Positions 8,507 through 20,673 of a stretch of DNA of 64,000 nucleotides are shown here, piece after piece. The notes under the pieces were generated by a model. The model was given only the letters and a program-made list of their open reading frames with translations. It searched no databases and was not told the origin of the DNA. The translations under genes were made by a program, and so were the position numbers. Source of the DNA: Acidimicrobiaceae bacterium (GTDB lineage: Bacteria > Actinomycetota > Acidimicrobiia > Acidimicrobiales > Aldehydirespiratoraceae); assembly GCA_009837445.1 (NCBI GenBank), contig VXTM01000007.1, positions 1-64,000 on the forward strand, read 5' to 3'. Numbering within the stretch: the first letter of the stretch is position 1; each line of letters begins with the position of its first letter.

Positions 8507-9619
8507 TCAACTGCTGGGTCGGAAGCGGGCCGGGTCCAGCGCCGCCACGTCATCGGGCTGCAGCGGCGGCTCGCGGTCCAGGATGAGCGCCGCGCACAAG
8601 CGACCCAGAGCAGGGGACGTCTTGATGCCGTAGCCGCCCTGACCGGCGAGCCAGAAGAAGCCCGGATGGTCCGGGTCGAAGCCGGCCGCCGGCACATCAT
8701 CGGGCGCGAAGGTTCGCAGACCGGCCCAGGTGCGGCGCACGCCCCGGACCTGCAAGGTGGTGGCCGCCTCCAACTCCTCGACCCCCAGCGCGATGTCCTC
8801 CACCTCGGGCCGGGCGTCGCACGGCTCGCTGGGGGTCTCGTCGACGGGCGACACCAGCAGCATCGGCCCCTCCGGCTCGAAGTAGAACCGGTTGCCGATG
8901 TCCCAGACCATGGGCCAGCCCAAAGCATCGACTCCCTCCGGAGGGGGGAACACGAACACCGAGCGCCGCAGCGGCCTCAGGCCCAGCGGGGCAATCCCAG
9001 CCAGGGTGGCCACCGGGTCGCACCAGGCACCCGCCGCGTTCACGACCACGTCGCAGTCCCAGTGCAGATCTCCGGCTTGCACCCGCCAGCCGCCGTCCCG
9101 CTCGGTGACCGCGGTGATCCCGGCGTCCACATGCAACTCGGCGCCCCGGTGGCGGGCACCCCGCAGGAATCCCTGCAGCAACCCGTCCACGTCGATGTTC
9201 ATGGCGCCCGGTTCGTGGACCCCGCCGGCGGCGGCCTCGGGGTGCAGCACCCCGACCAGGTCGCAGCACTGCGACGAGTCGAGGCGATGGACCTCTACAC
9301 CGTGGGCCTCCGCCGCGGCCGCCTTGTCTTCCAGCAGGTGGCGCTCGGCGGCCCGGGCGATCCACAGCAGGCCCCTCCTCGACAGCAGCGCATGGTCGGT
9401 GAACCCGGTGGGCGGCTCGGCCAGGAACGGACGGCTGGCCGCGGCCAGCGCGCTCACCACCGGAGCACCCGAGGTCTCGGTGTGCAGGGCCGCGGATCGG
9501 CCGGTGGCGTGGGCGCCGGGGTGGGCCTCCTGCTCGATGATGTCCACCGAGGCGTGCTCGGCCAAGTGCCAGGCCGCGGCCGCGCCCGCGATCCCGGCAC
9601 CGATGACGACCACCCGCAT
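8507..9619 (-). CDS. FAD-dependent oxidoreductase (DAO/glycine-sarcosine oxidase family)
   Basis: MRVVVIGAGIAGAAAAWHLAEHASVDIIEQE N-terminal FAD motif; GFFWLAGQGGYGIKTSPALGRLCAALIL. Confidence 0.85.
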   Translation of the reverse strand: MRVVVIGAGIAGAAAAWHLAEHASVDIIEQEAHPGAHATGRSAALHTETSGAPVVSALAAASRPFLAEPPTGFTDHALLSRRGLLWIARAAERHLLEDKAAAAEAHGVEVHRLDSSQCCDLVGVLHPEAAAGGVHEPGAMNIDVDGLLQGFLRGARHRGAELHVDAGITAVTERDGGWRVQAGDLHWDCDVVVNAAGAWCDPVATLAGIAPLGLRPLRRSVFVFPPPEGVDALGWPMVWDIGNRFYFEPEGPMLLVSPVDETPSEPCDARPEVEDIALGVEELEAATTLQVRGVRRTWAGLRTFAPDDVPAAGFDPDHPGFFWLAGQGGYGIKTSPALGRLCAALILDREPPLQPDDVAALDPARFRPSS

Positions 9620-9793
9620 CCGGTCAGCCTGCCACGCCCTCCCCCCGGACCGAGCGTCGGGGAGTCGCCAGCCGAAATTGATGCCGATAGTGGGCATCCA
9701 GTGCCCATTTCGTCCCCAATTTGGCAGCGAGCCCACGGGCCTGCCGGTTCGGCAACCGGGTACATCTCGCCCGATGCAAGGGTGTACAGACAA

Positions 9794-9805
9794 ACGGTAT
9801 ACAAT
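9794..9805. promoter_or_regulatory. GTATAC palindrome, divergent intergenic
   Basis: ACGGTATACAAT. Confidence 0.6.
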
Positions 9806-9871
9806 CCGGCGCGGCGGGTCGGCCGGGAGCAACGCTCCGGAAGCCAGCAACACCCAACCAGGAGGAGCGTC

Positions 9872-11068
9872 GTGCGCGACGGGCTGACCATCATCGACAC
9901 CGACACCCATGTGTGGCCGTCGGTGGAGGTGCTCAAGCGGTACGCCGACCGCAAGCTGCTCGACCGCTGGGACGCGGAGCTGGCCCACTACGAGCGCCGG
10001 GTGGAGCTGCCGCTCACCTACGGCGACCCCGAGGAGCCCTGGACCAACCTCAGCATCGAGCCGCGGGGCTACCTGCGCGAGATCGGCGAGAAGTCGCACT
10101 TGGAGGAGGAGCTGGGCGCGGGTGGCCGGGCCGCGCTGGAGGGCAAGATCCGGGGACTGGTGGTGACCGAGGACTCCCCCCGCTACGGCGTCGGCCACGA
10201 CAACGCCGAGGGCCGCATCGCCGACATGGACCGAGAGGGCACGGACGTGCACCTGCTGATCCCCGGCACCTGGCCCCAGTCGGTGACGGTGTGCCCCACC
10301 GACGTGGCCACCGGACTGTACGAGTCCTACGCCCGCTATATGGCCGACTTCTGCTCCATCGACACCGGCCGGCTCAAGAGCCTGCTGCAGCTCACCGGCG
10401 AGGACGTGGAATGGTCGGTGGGCCACATAGAGGAGTGGGCTGACCAGCCGGCGGTGGCCGGGGCCATGCTGGCGCTGGCCGAGGGCTTCCCCATCGACGA
10501 CCCCGACCTGGAGCCCATCTGGGCCGCGATGGCGGCCGCGGACCTGCCGCTGCTGCACCACTCGTTCTTCTACGAGCCCCCCTACTTCCCCGGCTACCGC
10601 GACGTGTGGGACAACATCGTGGTGGCCCGCACCGCAGCCCACCCGTGGGGCGCGCAGCTCCGGCTGGCCTACCTGCTGCTGTCGGGGGTGTTCGACCGGC
10701 ACCCGAACTTCCGGGTCGGGTTCTCCGAGACCGGCTGCGGCTGGCTGCCGGAGTGGCTGCTGCGCCTCGACGGGCAGTCCAGGCACCTCAAGAGCAAGGG
10801 GCCGGCGCTGTCGATGCTGCCCTCGGAGTACGCCCGGGCCGGCCACGTCTACTGCGGGATCGAGCTCTACGAGGGCCGCAAGATCTACGACTACGTCGAC
10901 AGCGTGCTCGGCGACGGCGTGCTCATGTACCAGTCGGACTTCCCCCACGCCCAGTGCCGTTTCCCGGACTCGCCCGGCGCCGCGTTGGAATGGGGCATTG
11001 AAGACAGCGCAAAACGCGAGAAACTGTTCTCGGGCAACGCCACCCGGTTCCTGCGCATGGCGGCCTGA
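9872..11068 (+). CDS. Amidohydrolase (TIM-barrel, amidohydrolase_2 type)
   Basis: GTG start after GGAGGAG; IIDTDTHVWPS, PLLHHSFFYEP, GFSETGCGWLPEWLLRLD, QSDFPHAQ. Confidence 0.85.
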   Translation: MRDGLTIIDTDTHVWPSVEVLKRYADRKLLDRWDAELAHYERRVELPLTYGDPEEPWTNLSIEPRGYLREIGEKSHLEEELGAGGRAALEGKIRGLVVTEDSPRYGVGHDNAEGRIADMDREGTDVHLLIPGTWPQSVTVCPTDVATGLYESYARYMADFCSIDTGRLKSLLQLTGEDVEWSVGHIEEWADQPAVAGAMLALAEGFPIDDPDLEPIWAAMAAADLPLLHHSFFYEPPYFPGYRDVWDNIVVARTAAHPWGAQLRLAYLLLSGVFDRHPNFRVGFSETGCGWLPEWLLRLDGQSRHLKSKGPALSMLPSEYARAGHVYCGIELYEGRKIYDYVDSVLGDGVLMYQSDFPHAQCRFPDSPGAALEWGIEDSAKREKLFSGNATRFLRMAA

Positions 11069-11139
11069 CCGTCGCAGCCGCCGGCGGGACAGTCGTTGCC
11101 AGGCACGCGAGACCCCAACAGACAGGACAGAGGACGACA

Positions 11140-11775
11140 ATGGTCGAACGAGAGCAGACGCGGCTGCGCGAGCGTGACCGCAGCACCGAGGACCGCCACC
11201 CCTACGAGGTGTTCTTCTCGACCTTCGAGGAGAGGCGTAACCTGGCCAACAACGGCCAGGTGGTGATCAAGGGCAAGGACCTGCCCTGGCAGCAGTCCCG
11301 GCAGGGCCGCAGCAAGTACTACCTGCACATGCAGGCCGAGGACCGCTCGGTGCAGGACTGGATGGTGTTCCGCAAGGACATCCAGACCGAGTCGGGGGCC
11401 CACACCCACCAGGGCGGGCTGGTGATCTACGTCACCCGGGGCGCGGGCTACAGCGTGTTCGACGGGGTCGAGTATCACTGGAAGCCCGGCGACCTCCTGA
11501 TCCTGCCGGTGAAGCCCGGCGGCGTCGAGCACCAGCACTTCAACTACGACGACTCCCAGAGCTCGCAGTGGATCGCCTTCATCTACATCCCGTTCCTGTT
11601 CCAGACCGGGTCGATGCTGGCCCAGGTGAAGGAGCAGTCGAACTGGCGGGAGATGGCGGCCAAGGACACCGGCACCGACGGCGACGGCTCCGGCGACGGG
11701 GACGGCGACGGGGCCACCGAGGATCCCATCGTGGCGGTCACCCGGATCATCGGCGAGAGGGCCGGCGATGGCTGA
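11140..11775 (+). CDS. Cupin-domain protein with Asp/Gly-rich tail
   Basis: SGAHTHQGGLVIYVTRGAGYSVFDGVEYHWKPGDLLILP; tail DGDGSGDGDGDGATED. Confidence 0.8.
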   Translation: MVEREQTRLRERDRSTEDRHPYEVFFSTFEERRNLANNGQVVIKGKDLPWQQSRQGRSKYYLHMQAEDRSVQDWMVFRKDIQTESGAHTHQGGLVIYVTRGAGYSVFDGVEYHWKPGDLLILPVKPGGVEHQHFNYDDSQSSQWIAFIYIPFLFQTGSMLAQVKEQSNWREMAAKDTGTDGDGSGDGDGDGATEDPIVAVTRIIGERAGDG

Positions 11776-12255
11776 GCCGACCCTGTACGACCTCACCTTC
11801 GAGGAGTCGAGGGCGGAGCGCGACCGCCGGGCCGCGGCCAAGAACCTGATCGGCCGCGAGGACTGCGAGCCCGAGCTGAACCGCATGGGGACCATGCGGT
11901 GGTACCTGCATCCCCACCTGGAGACGCCCAGCACCCGGGCCCTGTACTTCCACGAGCTCGAGATCCCCCAGGGCTCCAACAGCGGCCAGCTCTACTGCCA
12001 GGGCGGCATCCTCCACTTCGTGCTGGTCGGCAGCGGCCACACCGTGCTCGACGGCCGGGCCCACGAGTGGGAGGAGGGCGACGTCATCGCCGTCCCGATC
12101 AAGGAGTCGGGCGTCACCTACCAGCACTTCAACACCGGCGTAGGCCCCACCCGGATGCTGGTGTGCTGGGCCAACCTCGACTCAGCCATAAGCCCCGAGG
12201 GGGGCGTGGCCATGGAGGTGCTCGAGCCGTGCCCGGAGTGGCAGGCCCAGAACAG

Positions 12256-12259
<4 letters not shown>
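11768..12259 (+). CDS. Cupin-domain protein
   Basis: GILHFVLVGSGHTVLDGRAHEWEEGDVIAVPIKESGVTYQHFN. Confidence 0.8.
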
Positions 12260-14307
<2,048 letters not shown>

Positions 14308-14331
14308 ACGGCCGAGCGGGTAGGCGGCAGG

Positions 14332-15831
14332 ATGCGGGTCGCCGAGTCTGTTAGCGGGTCGGCGGGGGTCGCCAGCGGGCACAAGCTGGCCACCGAGGCG
14401 GGGATCGAGGCCCTGCGCGCCGGTGGTTCGGCGGTCGACGCCGCGCTGTCCGCGGCTTTCACCCAGTGGGTGGTCAACGCCCCGCAGTCCGGACCGGGCG
14501 GGGAGATGGTGGCCCTGGTGGCCGGCGGGGACGAACAGGCCAGCGAGGTCGTCGAGGTGTACGGAGGGTGGTCGCGTGTGCCGCTGGCGCCGGCCGGCTC
14601 CAACGGCGCGAACCGCGAGGGCTGGCCGCCCACCAGCGGTCCGCACAACGCGGTGGTGCCCGGCTCGCTGCGGGGCGCCGAGGCGGCCTGGCGGGCCCAT
14701 GGGAGGCTGGACTGGGCCGAGCTCTTCGACGGTGCGGGAGCGGCCGCGGCCGGTCATGTCGTGACCGCTCGCATGGCCGACGTGTACCGGCGGGTGCAGG
14801 ACCGGGGACACACCGAAGCGCTGCATCGGATGCTGGGCACCGGCACAGCCCCGGGCCAGGGCACGACCATCCGCATGCCGGAGCTGGCAGCCACCCTGGA
14901 CGTTGTCGCGCAGCGAGGGTCTGACGCGTTCTACCGCGGCGAGCTGGCCGACCGGCTCGTGGCCGCGGCCGCCGAGGAGGGCGCGGCCCTCACCCACGAC
15001 GACCTGCACTCGGTGCAGGCGACCGTTGAGCCGGCCCGGCGCTTCGAGTTCGACGACGTCGTGGTGTGGGTGGCACCGGCGCCGAGCCAGGCGGCCATCA
15101 CTCCGGCGCTGCTGTCGGCCGCCGGACCCGGCGCCGACCCCGCGTCGCGGGAGTACGCCGAGGCGACCGCGCCGCTCACCGAGGAACAGCTCACCGAGTT
15201 CTGCCGCCGGGGGTCTGCCCTGCCGGCCGGCACCGCGGTGGCCACCGCGGTGGACCGCCGCGGGCTGTCGGCAACGGTGGTGCACAGCCTGGCCGGAGTG
15301 CAGTTCGGCACGGGCTGGGTGGCGAACGGCACCGGCGTGGCCTTCAGCAACCGGGTCGGGACCGCGCTGTCGGACCGCCCGGACCTGCCCGGATGCAACC
15401 GGCGCGGTGGGGCCGTGCTGCCCCACACGCTGAGCGCGGCCCATGTCCGGCGCCGCGACGGCTCGGGCTGGATGACCCTGGCCACCCCCGGAGGCGACCG
15501 GCAGGTGCAGTGGCTGGCCCAGGCCATCCAGCGCTTCCGGCTGGGCGCGGCCACGGCCGACATCGCGGCCGGGCCGCGCTGGTTCGTGTGCCCCACCGGC
15601 GACCGCTTCGGCGTTCCGGCCGGGATCGGCCAGCCGTGGTACGCCTTCGCGGAGCCGGGCATCGAGTGGCGCGACGACGCCAGGCTGGCCGGCTACGAGG
15701 TACGCCCCACGGCCAACGTGGGCGGGGGGCTGCAGGTGGTCGTCGCCCCGCACGCCCAGGACGGGGACCACCGTCACGCCGAGCTCGCCAGCGACCCCCG
15801 CTCGGGAGGAGCAGCCCTGGCCCTCCAGTGA
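14332..15831 (+). CDS. Gamma-glutamyltransferase-like protein
   Basis: ASGHKLATEAGIEALRAGGSAVDAALSAAFTQWVVNAPQSGPGGEM; LATPGGDRQVQWLAQAIQ. Confidence 0.8.
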   Translation: MRVAESVSGSAGVASGHKLATEAGIEALRAGGSAVDAALSAAFTQWVVNAPQSGPGGEMVALVAGGDEQASEVVEVYGGWSRVPLAPAGSNGANREGWPPTSGPHNAVVPGSLRGAEAAWRAHGRLDWAELFDGAGAAAAGHVVTARMADVYRRVQDRGHTEALHRMLGTGTAPGQGTTIRMPELAATLDVVAQRGSDAFYRGELADRLVAAAAEEGAALTHDDLHSVQATVEPARRFEFDDVVVWVAPAPSQAAITPALLSAAGPGADPASREYAEATAPLTEEQLTEFCRRGSALPAGTAVATAVDRRGLSATVVHSLAGVQFGTGWVANGTGVAFSNRVGTALSDRPDLPGCNRRGGAVLPHTLSAAHVRRRDGSGWMTLATPGGDRQVQWLAQAIQRFRLGAATADIAAGPRWFVCPTGDRFGVPAGIGQPWYAFAEPGIEWRDDARLAGYEVRPTANVGGGLQVVVAPHAQDGDHRHAELASDPRSGGAALALQ

Positions 15832-16129
15832 CACGGGTCCGGTAACAGGAGCAGGCTGGCCACCCGGTGACAGGGGCGGGCAGGCCCGCTCGTGCCATGT
15901 GTGACGAATGGCACATTTACATCACGCGCATCATTCGAAATACTGAAGCCACGACCTACACACGCCTCTCTCGATGCTGCGATCCGGGGGCAAGGCAGCC
16001 ATGCGGGCCGGCTGGCAGGAGCCAGGGCACGCGTGCAGGTCGACTCCCTTGCGGTGGCTGGAGAGGGAGAACCGTCAGGCCGGCCTGCCGCGCCGGCTCC
16101 GTATCGGGGGAGAAAGAAAGAGGAGGACA

Positions 16130-16666
16130 ATGGACATAGCAGAAGTGATGGGCGTCGACGCGGCCGAAGGCCGGGGCCGAGACTGGTTCATCAACCTGTA
16201 CGACGACAACTACCGGATGCTGCTGGCCTACGCCCGCAGGCGCGTGGACGGGCAGACGGCCGACGATGTGGTCTCGGAGACCTTCCTGGTGGCCTGGCGG
16301 CGACGTGACGAGGTTCCCGAGGGCTACGAACGGGCATGGCTGTTCGGGGTAGCCCGCAACACGATCCTCACCGCGGTCCGATCCGCCCGCCGTCTCATAC
16401 GGCTCAGGGGCAAGATCCGCAGCGCGACCCCTCCCGCGTGGGCCGACAGCCCGCCGGAGGTCACCGACCGGGCCAGCGCCCTGCTCCCGGCGCTGAGCAG
16501 CCTGCGAGAGGCCGACCGCGAACTCCTGATGCTGGTGGCGTGGGAAGAGATGTCACACGCCGAGATCGGCGAGGCCATGGGCATCTCACCCAACGCGGTC
16601 GCCATCCGGGTCCACCGGGCCCGCAAGCGACTCGAGGACCGCATGAACACGCTTTCTGGCCACTAA
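16130..16666 (+). CDS. ECF-type RNA polymerase sigma factor
   Basis: ATG after AGGAGG; sigma2 YRMLLAYARRRVDGQTADDVVSETFLVAWRR and sigma4 MSHAEIGEAMGISPNAVAIRVHRARKRL. Confidence 0.85.
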   Translation: MDIAEVMGVDAAEGRGRDWFINLYDDNYRMLLAYARRRVDGQTADDVVSETFLVAWRRRDEVPEGYERAWLFGVARNTILTAVRSARRLIRLRGKIRSATPPAWADSPPEVTDRASALLPALSSLREADRELLMLVAWEEMSHAEIGEAMGISPNAVAIRVHRARKRLEDRMNTLSGH

Positions 16667-16947
16667 TGGGCCTGAATCCCTACGATCCCAGGAAACATGG
16701 GTTGAGCACACGAAGGCGGGAAGGCGCGATGGCCGACGACAGGCCGGTCCCGAGCGAGCGGGGCGACACCGACATCGAAGACGATGTCATCGAGGAGCTC
16801 CGCAGATGCAACCCGGTCGACGCGGCCGCCCTCCCGTCCTCTCGCAGTTCCGAAGCGGCCAGAACGCTGGATCGGATCCTCACATCGGACGACGAGTCCG
16901 AGGCCGACGACTCCTCACCTGACGAATCCGAGCCCGACGAGTCCTGA
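16666..16947 (+). CDS. Small acidic protein translationally coupled to the sigma factor
   Basis: TAATG overlap with sigma-factor stop; IEELRRCNPVDAAALPSSRSSEAARTLDRIL then acidic DDESEADDSSPDESEPDES end. Confidence 0.55.
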   Translation: MGLNPYDPRKHGLSTRRREGAMADDRPVPSERGDTDIEDDVIEELRRCNPVDAAALPSSRSSEAARTLDRILTSDDESEADDSSPDESEPDES

Positions 16948-16959
16948 GACGGCAGGCCA

Positions 16960-17048
16960 AGAGGCCGAGCGAGTAGGCGGGCGAATCCGGCCCATACGAG
17001 CGAGGCCGTGGCCCGAGCGGCCCGTGAGCGCAAGCGAACAAGAGCGGG
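16960..17048 (+). repeat. Intergenic repeat family B, copy 1
   Basis: AGAGGCCGAGCGAGTAGGCGGGCGAATCCGGCCCATACGAGCGAGGCCGTGGCCCGAGCGGCCCGTGAGCGCAAGCGAACAAGAGCGGG. Confidence 0.8.
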
Positions 17049-17126
17049 CTAGACCACTCCGCGGCGCGAGGCGCTGGCACCTATTCGTGGACGCTCTATA
17101 GCCCCCCTTAGGTGTCGGTGTGCGGG

Positions 17127-17138
17127 TTGGTATACAAC
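17127..17138. promoter_or_regulatory. GTATAC palindrome upstream of acyl-CoA dehydrogenase
   Basis: TTGGTATACAAC. Confidence 0.6.
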
Positions 17139-17169
17139 ATGGGCCCAACCCGCTCCGCCAGGACGAGCC

Positions 17170-18312
17170 ATGTACGTGAACCTGACTTTCAAGGACCCGG
17201 ATTGGCCCGGATCCACCATCGCAGCCATGGCTGCATTCGCGGAGGAGCACCGGGACGAGCTGCGGTCCTGCCAGCGTGAGGCCCGCTTCCCAGCCGACAT
17301 ATACGCGGCCATGGGCAGCCGGGGCTGGGTGGGTCCCTTCACCCCGGTGGATGAGGGAGGCAGCGGCCTGGGCGTGGCCGAATACTGCCTGATCGAGGAG
17401 GAAGTGGGCCGGCTGGGGCTGGTGTCCCCCCAGATCTCGATCCAAGGCCAGCGGTGGCTGATCGACTGGGCCACGCCCGAACAGCGCGAGCGCTACCTGC
17501 CCGGCATGGCCCGGGGCACGCTGATCTTCTCGGAGTCGATCTCGGAACCGGGTGTGGGCTCGTCCATGAAGCTGATGCGCACCACTGCGGTGCGCGACGG
17601 CGGTGACTGGATCCTCAACGGCGCCAAGACCCACGTGAACCTGGGCGCCGAGAGCCAGGTGACGCTGGTGTACGCCATCGCGCCCGAGGGGATCACCGCC
17701 TTCCTGGTGGACACCGACCTGCCCGGCGTGTCCACCCGCCACACCGACCCGATTGGGCTGCGCCTCATCCCCACCGCTGACGTGTGGCTGGAGGACGTCC
17801 GGGTGCCGGACTCGGCGCTGCTGGGCGAGGCCGGCCGGGGCATGGACACGTTCTTCTCCACGTTCAACATGAGCCGGCTGGGCAACGCGTCGGAGCTGAT
17901 CGGCTTCGGGCGGAGGGCCCTGGCCGACGCCATCGCCTACGGGTCGGGCCGGGAGGTGGGCGACTCGGTGGTGACCGATTTCCAGGGCATCCAGTGGACG
18001 GTGGCCGACTGCTACAGCGACCTGTACGGGGCGTCGCTGGCCCGCGACCACGCCGCCAACGTCCACGACGCCGGAGGGGACGTGGCGCTGGCCACGACGC
18101 TGGCCAAGAAGATGGCCATCCGGGCCTCGGAGCACGCCGTCAACGAGGCCTTCGCCCTCACCGGTGGCCACGGCCTGTACACCGACACCGACTACGGCCA
18201 GCTGCTGCACGACATGAAGGTGCTGCGGGTGGCGGGCGGCTCGCTGGAGGTGCTGCGCAACTACGTCGCCCGCCGGGTGCTCAGGTCCGACGACTACGAG
18301 GGCCTCGGTTGA
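17170..18312 (+). CDS. Acyl-CoA dehydrogenase
   Basis: FSESISEPGVGSSMKLMRTTAVRDGGDWILNGAKTHVN; ALTGGHGLYTDTDYGQLLHDMKVLRVAGGSLEVLRNYVA. Confidence 0.9.
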   Translation: MYVNLTFKDPDWPGSTIAAMAAFAEEHRDELRSCQREARFPADIYAAMGSRGWVGPFTPVDEGGSGLGVAEYCLIEEEVGRLGLVSPQISIQGQRWLIDWATPEQRERYLPGMARGTLIFSESISEPGVGSSMKLMRTTAVRDGGDWILNGAKTHVNLGAESQVTLVYAIAPEGITAFLVDTDLPGVSTRHTDPIGLRLIPTADVWLEDVRVPDSALLGEAGRGMDTFFSTFNMSRLGNASELIGFGRRALADAIAYGSGREVGDSVVTDFQGIQWTVADCYSDLYGASLARDHAANVHDAGGDVALATTLAKKMAIRASEHAVNEAFALTGGHGLYTDTDYGQLLHDMKVLRVAGGSLEVLRNYVARRVLRSDDYEGLG

Positions 18313-18331
18313 CCCCAGAGCGGGTAGCGGC

Positions 18332-19855
18332 GTGAGGAACCTGGCCGAGCTGGTCTGCGACCGGGTGGAGCGCCGGCCCGGGGCCCGCTTCGGGATAGCC
18401 GGCGACGCAACACCGACGCTGGAGCAGGCCGCCGGCCGGGCGATGGGCGCGACCGGCGCGCTGGAGCAGGCCGGCGCGGGATTGGGCCGGCGGGTGGCCC
18501 TGATCGGGACCACGTCGGACTCCTACCTGACGGCGTGGCTGGCGCTGGTTCTGGCCGGGGCCGAGGTCGCGATGGTGAACCCCGACTACCCCGACGAGCT
18601 GCTGGCCGAGATGCTGGAGCAGCTCGCACCCGAAGCAGTGGTGTGGGTGGGTCGGGAGGTGTCGCCGCCGGTCGCCGCGGGAGCGGTGCACCTCGATGCC
18701 GGCGGCCTCGACCGGGGAGTGCTGGCCTCCACCGGCGGGCGCGTGATCGATGCGGTGGCCGCGGCCGGTCTCGACGGGCTGGCCGATGCGCCGGGTCTGG
18801 GGCGGGACCGGTTCGACGTGGCCGGGTGGATGCACACGTCGGGAACCACCGGCGTGCCCAAGTTCTGCGAGCAGACCCACGAGTACTTCCTGCGCCTCGG
18901 CCGGTTCATCGCCGACTCGATGTGCTTCTCGGAGGCCGACACCGTGCTGGCACCGTTGCCGATGTTCCACATCAACCCGCTGGGCTACGGAGTGATCGGC
19001 GGCCTGACCGGCGGCGTCGACGTGCTGGGCCTGGAGCGCTTCTCGGCCAGCGGCTTCTGGCCGCTGGTCCGGGCGGTCGGGGCGACGGTGCTGATCCTGC
19101 ACGCGCCCCCGGTGGAGATACTCAAGCGGGCCACGACCGCCGCCGACGCGGCCGGCCACCAGGTGAGCCGGGTGTTCTTCGCCGATGCCGACTTCCTGGA
19201 GACGTTCGGGGTGCCGTTGGGCTTCTCGGCCTACGGCTCCACCGAGGCGGGCGGGCTGTGCCACATCTGGGCGTGGCGCCGCGGCGAGAGGCCGGAGCTG
19301 GCCGAGGGCATGTCCCGCTACGGCGGCCGGGCCCGCCACGAGGTGCAGTGGCAGGTCGACGACCGCGGGGAGATCCGGGTCCGGGCCGACCGTGAGGGAG
19401 TGCTGTTCTCCGGCTACCGGCGGTCCGACGGGCTGCTGCGACCGTTCGACGAGGACGGCTGGTTCGCCACCGGGGATCTGGGCCGCACCGACGAGGCCGG
19501 GAACCTGGTGTTCATCGAGCGGCGCAGCGAGTCCATCAGGGTGAAAGGCGAGTTCGTGCCGATCGGCTACGTGGAGCAGCGGTTCGCGTCGGTGGACGGC
19601 ATCGACGATGTGGCGGTGTGGCGCCGCGACAGCGACCTGGTCGGCGACGAGATCGTGCTCTACATGACCGGCGAGTCGATCCCCACCGACGCGATTCTGG
19701 CCACCAGCTCCGGCCTGCCGACCTTCATGCGCCCCAGCGCAGTGGCCCGGGTGGACGACATCCCCCGCGACTCCGGCGTCGGCAAGGTGCGCCGGAGGCT
19801 GCTCACAGACATCGCTGTACAGGAATGGATCGATCTGCAAGGGGCCCGCTCATGA
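18332..19855 (+). CDS. AMP-dependent synthetase/acyl-CoA ligase
   Basis: MHTSGTTGVPKF, AYGSTEAGG, WFATGDLGRTDEAGNLVFIERRSESIRVKGE. Confidence 0.88.
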   Translation: MRNLAELVCDRVERRPGARFGIAGDATPTLEQAAGRAMGATGALEQAGAGLGRRVALIGTTSDSYLTAWLALVLAGAEVAMVNPDYPDELLAEMLEQLAPEAVVWVGREVSPPVAAGAVHLDAGGLDRGVLASTGGRVIDAVAAAGLDGLADAPGLGRDRFDVAGWMHTSGTTGVPKFCEQTHEYFLRLGRFIADSMCFSEADTVLAPLPMFHINPLGYGVIGGLTGGVDVLGLERFSASGFWPLVRAVGATVLILHAPPVEILKRATTAADAAGHQVSRVFFADADFLETFGVPLGFSAYGSTEAGGLCHIWAWRRGERPELAEGMSRYGGRARHEVQWQVDDRGEIRVRADREGVLFSGYRRSDGLLRPFDEDGWFATGDLGRTDEAGNLVFIERRSESIRVKGEFVPIGYVEQRFASVDGIDDVAVWRRDSDLVGDEIVLYMTGESIPTDAILATSSGLPTFMRPSAVARVDDIPRDSGVGKVRRRLLTDIAVQEWIDLQGARS

Positions 19856-20673
19856 CGGTCATCGACGGAATCATCGACTTCCACGTGCACTCCGCGCCGA
19901 GCCTGGCGCCCCGCCACAGCCACGACCCCGACACGCTGGTCGAGGCCAAGGCGGCGGGGGTGTCCATGTTCGTGCTCAAGGCCCACGAGGGGTCCTCGGC
20001 CGAGCGGGCCGCTCTGCTCGGCGACGACACCATCGGCGGCGTGGTGCTCAACTCGCCCGTCGGGGGCGCCAACCCCGACGCAGTGGCGGTGGCAGCCGCC
20101 CTCGGCGCCCGGGTGGTGTGGCTCCCGACGATCTCGTCGCCGGCTCACATCGCGGCCAGCAGCAACCCCGAGCTGAGCGCGCACCGGGGCATCGCGTTCC
20201 GGGAGGTGCCGGTGGTGGACGACGGCAAGGTGCGCCCGGAATGGCTGGACGTGCTCGACGAGGTTGCCCGCAACGACATGGTCCTGGCCTCGGGCCACCT
20301 CACCATGGACGAGGCCGTGGTCGCTCTGGACACCGCCCGGCAGCGGGGGGTGCAGCGGCTGGTGGTCAACCACCCGGGCCTGCCGTTCCTGGGCTGGCGC
20401 GACGACCACCTCGCGCAGTTCCGGGCCCTGGACGCGCACCTGGAGATCGGGGTGCTGGCCGACATGCTGGCCAGCGAGGCCGGACCGAGGACCGAGGACC
20501 TGGTGGCCTCCTACCCGCACGAGCTGCTGGTGTTCGGCAGCGACCTGGGGCACCGGGACTACCCGCCCATCGCGGAGGGGATCCGGGCCTGGGTCGAGCG
20601 GCTCGACCCGGTCCTGGGCGACACCGGCCTCGAGATGGTCGCCCGTCTCAGCGCGGAGGCGATGCTGGCATGA
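19852..20673 (+). CDS. Amidohydrolase-like metal-dependent hydrolase
   Basis: IIDFHVHSAPSLAPRHSHD; ATGA overlap with upstream gene. Confidence 0.75.
   Translation: MTVIDGIIDFHVHSAPSLAPRHSHDPDTLVEAKAAGVSMFVLKAHEGSSAERAALLGDDTIGGVVLNSPVGGANPDAVAVAAALGARVVWLPTISSPAHIAASSNPELSAHRGIAFREVPVVDDGKVRPEWLDVLDEVARNDMVLASGHLTMDEAVVALDTARQRGVQRLVVNHPGLPFLGWRDDHLAQFRALDAHLEIGVLADMLASEAGPRTEDLVASYPHELLVFGSDLGHRDYPPIAEGIRAWVERLDPVLGDTGLEMVARLSAEAMLA

Noticed and set aside
9781-9790. GGTGTACAGA just upstream of the GTATAC site as a second operator
   Set aside because: Lacks the GTATAC core; similarity limited to a few bases.
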